A stretch of 25,031 bases of DNA, taken from assembly GCA_024691105.1 (NCBI GenBank), contig JAILNY010000007.1, positions 1 to 25,031 of the forward strand, written 5' to 3'. The notes under the pieces are model-generated. The model saw only the letters and a list, made by a program, of their open reading frames with translations, had not been told where the DNA came from and searched no databases. Source of the stretch: Treponema sp. Lineage in GTDB: Bacteria; Spirochaetota; Spirochaetia; Treponematales; Treponemataceae. Shown in pieces: positions 23,031 to 25,031 of this stretch; position 1 is the first letter of the stretch; every line of letters starts with the position of its first letter. Made by a program: the position numbers and the translations under genes.

Positions 23031-25031
23031 TTAATAATTAAATTTCCACGATAATGTCAGCGAAGGAATAAGCATTATTCTGTTTCGCGACAAATCGGAT
23101 AAATCCGGCGCAAGACTCCATCTGATATTTGCCAGAGGGGACTCCATTTCAAGGCCAATTTCAGGCTTAAAAATAAGTCCCTGTAATGTAGATTCATCAT
23201 TAATACGGTTTTTATTGTAAGAAAGCCGCAATAATGCATCTAAATACAATGAATTGCCCAGATACTTACCAACATAAACAGTTGTATTATCAAAAAAGTT
23301 ACTTATAGTCATTCCCTGCTTAGAAGATTCTGGAGAAATACCGTATTTAACGGCATTTTGAACGACCATAGAGCGTATTGAGAGTATATCAAAATTAAGG
23401 AAGTCACGCAATGCATTTTCTACCCTGCGAACTACCATTGTCTGCAATGCATAATCACCTGTTGCAAGAATAAACGAAGCCATACTGTCAGACTGCGCAG
23501 AAACAAAGCTTCCTAAAAGTTCCATAATCTCCTTTTCGCTCTTTGCCGGAGAAGAAGTCAATTTTGGCGACAGCTCTGAAATTTTCTGATGATCAACCGA
23601 AAGCGAAATTGTAACATCATTATTATTGTCATCACGCTCTCGAGTTTCGGCACGCAGCGAAACATACGGGTCAACACCATTGTCCTTTTCTGAGAAGGTA
23701 ATACGTCCTTCTTTTACATAGAAGCTTGAATTAAGATAGATGATTTCGCCGCTTCTTAACGGAACATCACCGTCAAGAGTCATCTTGTCATCAAACATAT
23801 CGTAGGCAAAAGTTACCCTGGATCCCGGAACTACAAGACCGCGCAGAAATGAACCGTAATAAACCTGAACACGACTTTGCATCGTAACATCAAGATTTAC
23901 CTGAACATTTGATTCTTCCTGAACGTCAGAAGTGTTAAATGCAGCAACAATGTCATCCACCGTTGATGTACCAAATTCTGCAGTCGCATCTTTTACAGTC
24001 AGAGCCCCCTGCACTGCAATAAGTTCATTATCAACATTTATATCAAGGTCGACTTGAGCATTTCCCTTAACATGAACCTGATTCATATTAATGTTAATCG
24101 GAGCGTAATTGTCATCAAGTGTTTTTACGAGAACAGAAATATTATCAAGATGCATCTTCTTAAAGAATACATTTACAGTAACATCAACTGGAGTACGCTT
24201 AAGCATACAGCGGGTCTTTGGTGTTGAAATAGTGTCTTTATCAAAATGCAGATAAATTACATCAGTCTTTGCATGTGCCTTAAAAAATTGAGGCATAGAA
24301 AATTCGGCAGGAATAATCATCACCTGACCGTCAAAGCCACGGTTATCAGCAGGTCCTTTTATTTTAAACTCACCGATAACTTTTCCGTTATAAATTTTCA
24401 TCAGAGAAAAATCAATAAGCTTTGTCGCTTTTGCAAGATCTATGTCTATGTCATAAAATCTTAAATCTGCACTTTTAGACTTTGTATTACCTGCAATCTT
24501 TAACTTAAACGGAATCTGATTATCAATAACTAAAGACATTTCGCCGTTAGCCTTGATATAACCTGTAAGTCCCATATTTGCGCTTGAAGAAATTAAAGTC
24601 TGATCGCTCATACTTAAAATATGAACCGAAAGCGGCTGCTGCGATTTTATAAACGAACCGCTAAGCTTTGGAGTTGAAATATCTATTTCGTAAGATTCCG
24701 GCAATGCAGATTTTTTGTCTTCGCTCTTTATTCCCTTAAACGATGCAGTCAACGGCGCAACAAGAGTTTTATCCATCACTACAGTTTCTGCCATGCACGA
24801 AACAAAACCAGTCCATTCATTAAATGAAATCTTAGAAGTGATATTTTCTACTTTTGTTGTTCCCCACTTAATGCTTGCCTGTTCAAGTTCAAACTCACGG
24901 TCTACAACAGTTGCCTGCAGAGAGATTGTCATAGGAATATTGTTTACAGAAAAAGTTCCGTTTGGAATTGAAATTGACAAAAGAGGATTTGATAAAATTC
25001 CTGTAAGAGAAAACTCTGCATTCATCGTATC
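23031..25031 (-). CDS. tamB: TamB-like translocation/assembly module protein, C-terminal part (cut by window edge)
   Basis: The frame is open to the right edge, giving the last 666 residues. The first ATG in it (25025) has no ribosome-binding site, so the true start lies outside. The visible part is made of repeated short beta strands (IKGPADNRGFDGQV, VHVKGNAQVDLDINVDNELIAVQGALTVKDATAEFG), as in the long beta-taco groove of AsmA/TamB proteins. It then shows the C-terminal TamB domain: VPLRSGEIIYLNSSFYVKEGRITF, DPYVSLRAETRERD, LLGSFVS, and a terminal strand ending LSWKFNY. TamB-type proteins bridge the periplasm and are implicated in phospholipid transport and outer-membrane protein assembly. 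A spirochaete (Borrelia) orthologue has been reported to bind BamA, which fits bamA 47 bases downstream. Confidence 0.88.
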   Translation of the reverse strand, partial: DTMNAEFSLTGILSNPLLSISIPNGTFSVNNIPMTISLQATVVDREFELEQASIKWGTTKVENITSKISFNEWTGFVSCMAETVVMDKTLVAPLTASFKGIKSEDKKSALPESYEIDISTPKLSGSFIKSQQPLSVHILSMSDQTLISSSANMGLTGYIKANGEMSLVIDNQIPFKLKIAGNTKSKSADLRFYDIDIDLAKATKLIDFSLMKIYNGKVIGEFKIKGPADNRGFDGQVMIIPAEFSMPQFFKAHAKTDVIYLHFDKDTISTPKTRCMLKRTPVDVTVNVFFKKMHLDNISVLVKTLDDNYAPININMNQVHVKGNAQVDLDINVDNELIAVQGALTVKDATAEFGTSTVDDIVAAFNTSDVQEESNVQVNLDVTMQSRVQVYYGSFLRGLVVPGSRVTFAYDMFDDKMTLDGDVPLRSGEIIYLNSSFYVKEGRITFSEKDNGVDPYVSLRAETRERDDNNNDVTISLSVDHQKISELSPKLTSSPAKSEKEIMELLGSFVSAQSDSMASFILATGDYALQTMVVRRVENALRDFLNFDILSIRSMVVQNAVKYGISPESSKQGMTISNFFDNTTVYVGKYLGNSLYLDALLRLSYNKNRINDESTLQGLIFKPEIGLEMESPLANIRWSLAPDLSDLSRNRIMLIPSLTLSWKFNY

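Overview
The window is an AT-rich stretch of a Treponema-type spirochaete chromosome, probably a host-associated gut or rumen species; the species is inferred, not shown. Evidence for the group: a tamB-like / bamA / skp / mutS block, which I recall in the same order in Treponema pallidum (TP0325-TP0328); a BMP/PnrA (TmpC-like) nucleoside-binding protein; CheW; paired half-size CHR transporters; and a LacI-fold/GGDEF sensor. Nearly all genes lie on the minus strand. No tRNA, rRNA, CRISPR array, insertion sequence or prophage was seen. The longest spacers are the divergent ilvE/GGDEF region (183 bases) and the region upstream of cheW (144 bases).

Left part (1-4300): the tail of a plus-strand ABC-2 permease, a bidirectional hairpin terminator, branched-chain aminotransferase ilvE (minus), and a divergently transcribed cytosolic diguanylate cyclase with a LacI-like sugar-binding sensor (plus). 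The cyclase has a perfect TTGACA-17-TATAAT promoter placed so that transcription should begin at or next to its AUG, i.e. a leaderless mRNA. Class I mannose-6-phosphate isomerase (manA, minus) follows, preceded by a GC-rich hairpin.

Central part (4335-16395): twelve minus-strand genes with gaps of 45 bases or less, or small overlaps. In transcription order they are cheW, a DegT-fold protein that has lost its catalytic lysine, nadK, recN, an unknown helical protein, a BMP-family binding protein, an HD-domain hydrolase, malQ, an AraC regulator, two half-size chromate-transporter-family genes, and a sugar nucleotidyltransferase. A consensus promoter lies ahead of cheW and a strong hairpin lies after the nucleotidyltransferase, so about 12 kb could be one transcript mixing chemotaxis, NAD(P), DNA repair, alpha-glucan and sugar-nucleotide functions.

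Right part (16540-25031): comF stands alone after mutS. Upstream of it is the outer-membrane biogenesis block tamB-like (cut by the window edge), bamA and skp, running into mutS with a 2-base gap. TamB, BamA and Skp would act together in outer-membrane protein and envelope assembly; mutS seems to be a co-transcribed passenger.

The window is mostly conserved housekeeping DNA. I did not find a convincing new multi-gene system. The best leads are the lysine-less DegT paralogue in the cheW-nadK-recN cluster, the leaderless sugar-sensing cyclase, and the overlapping alternative hairpins in front of manA.
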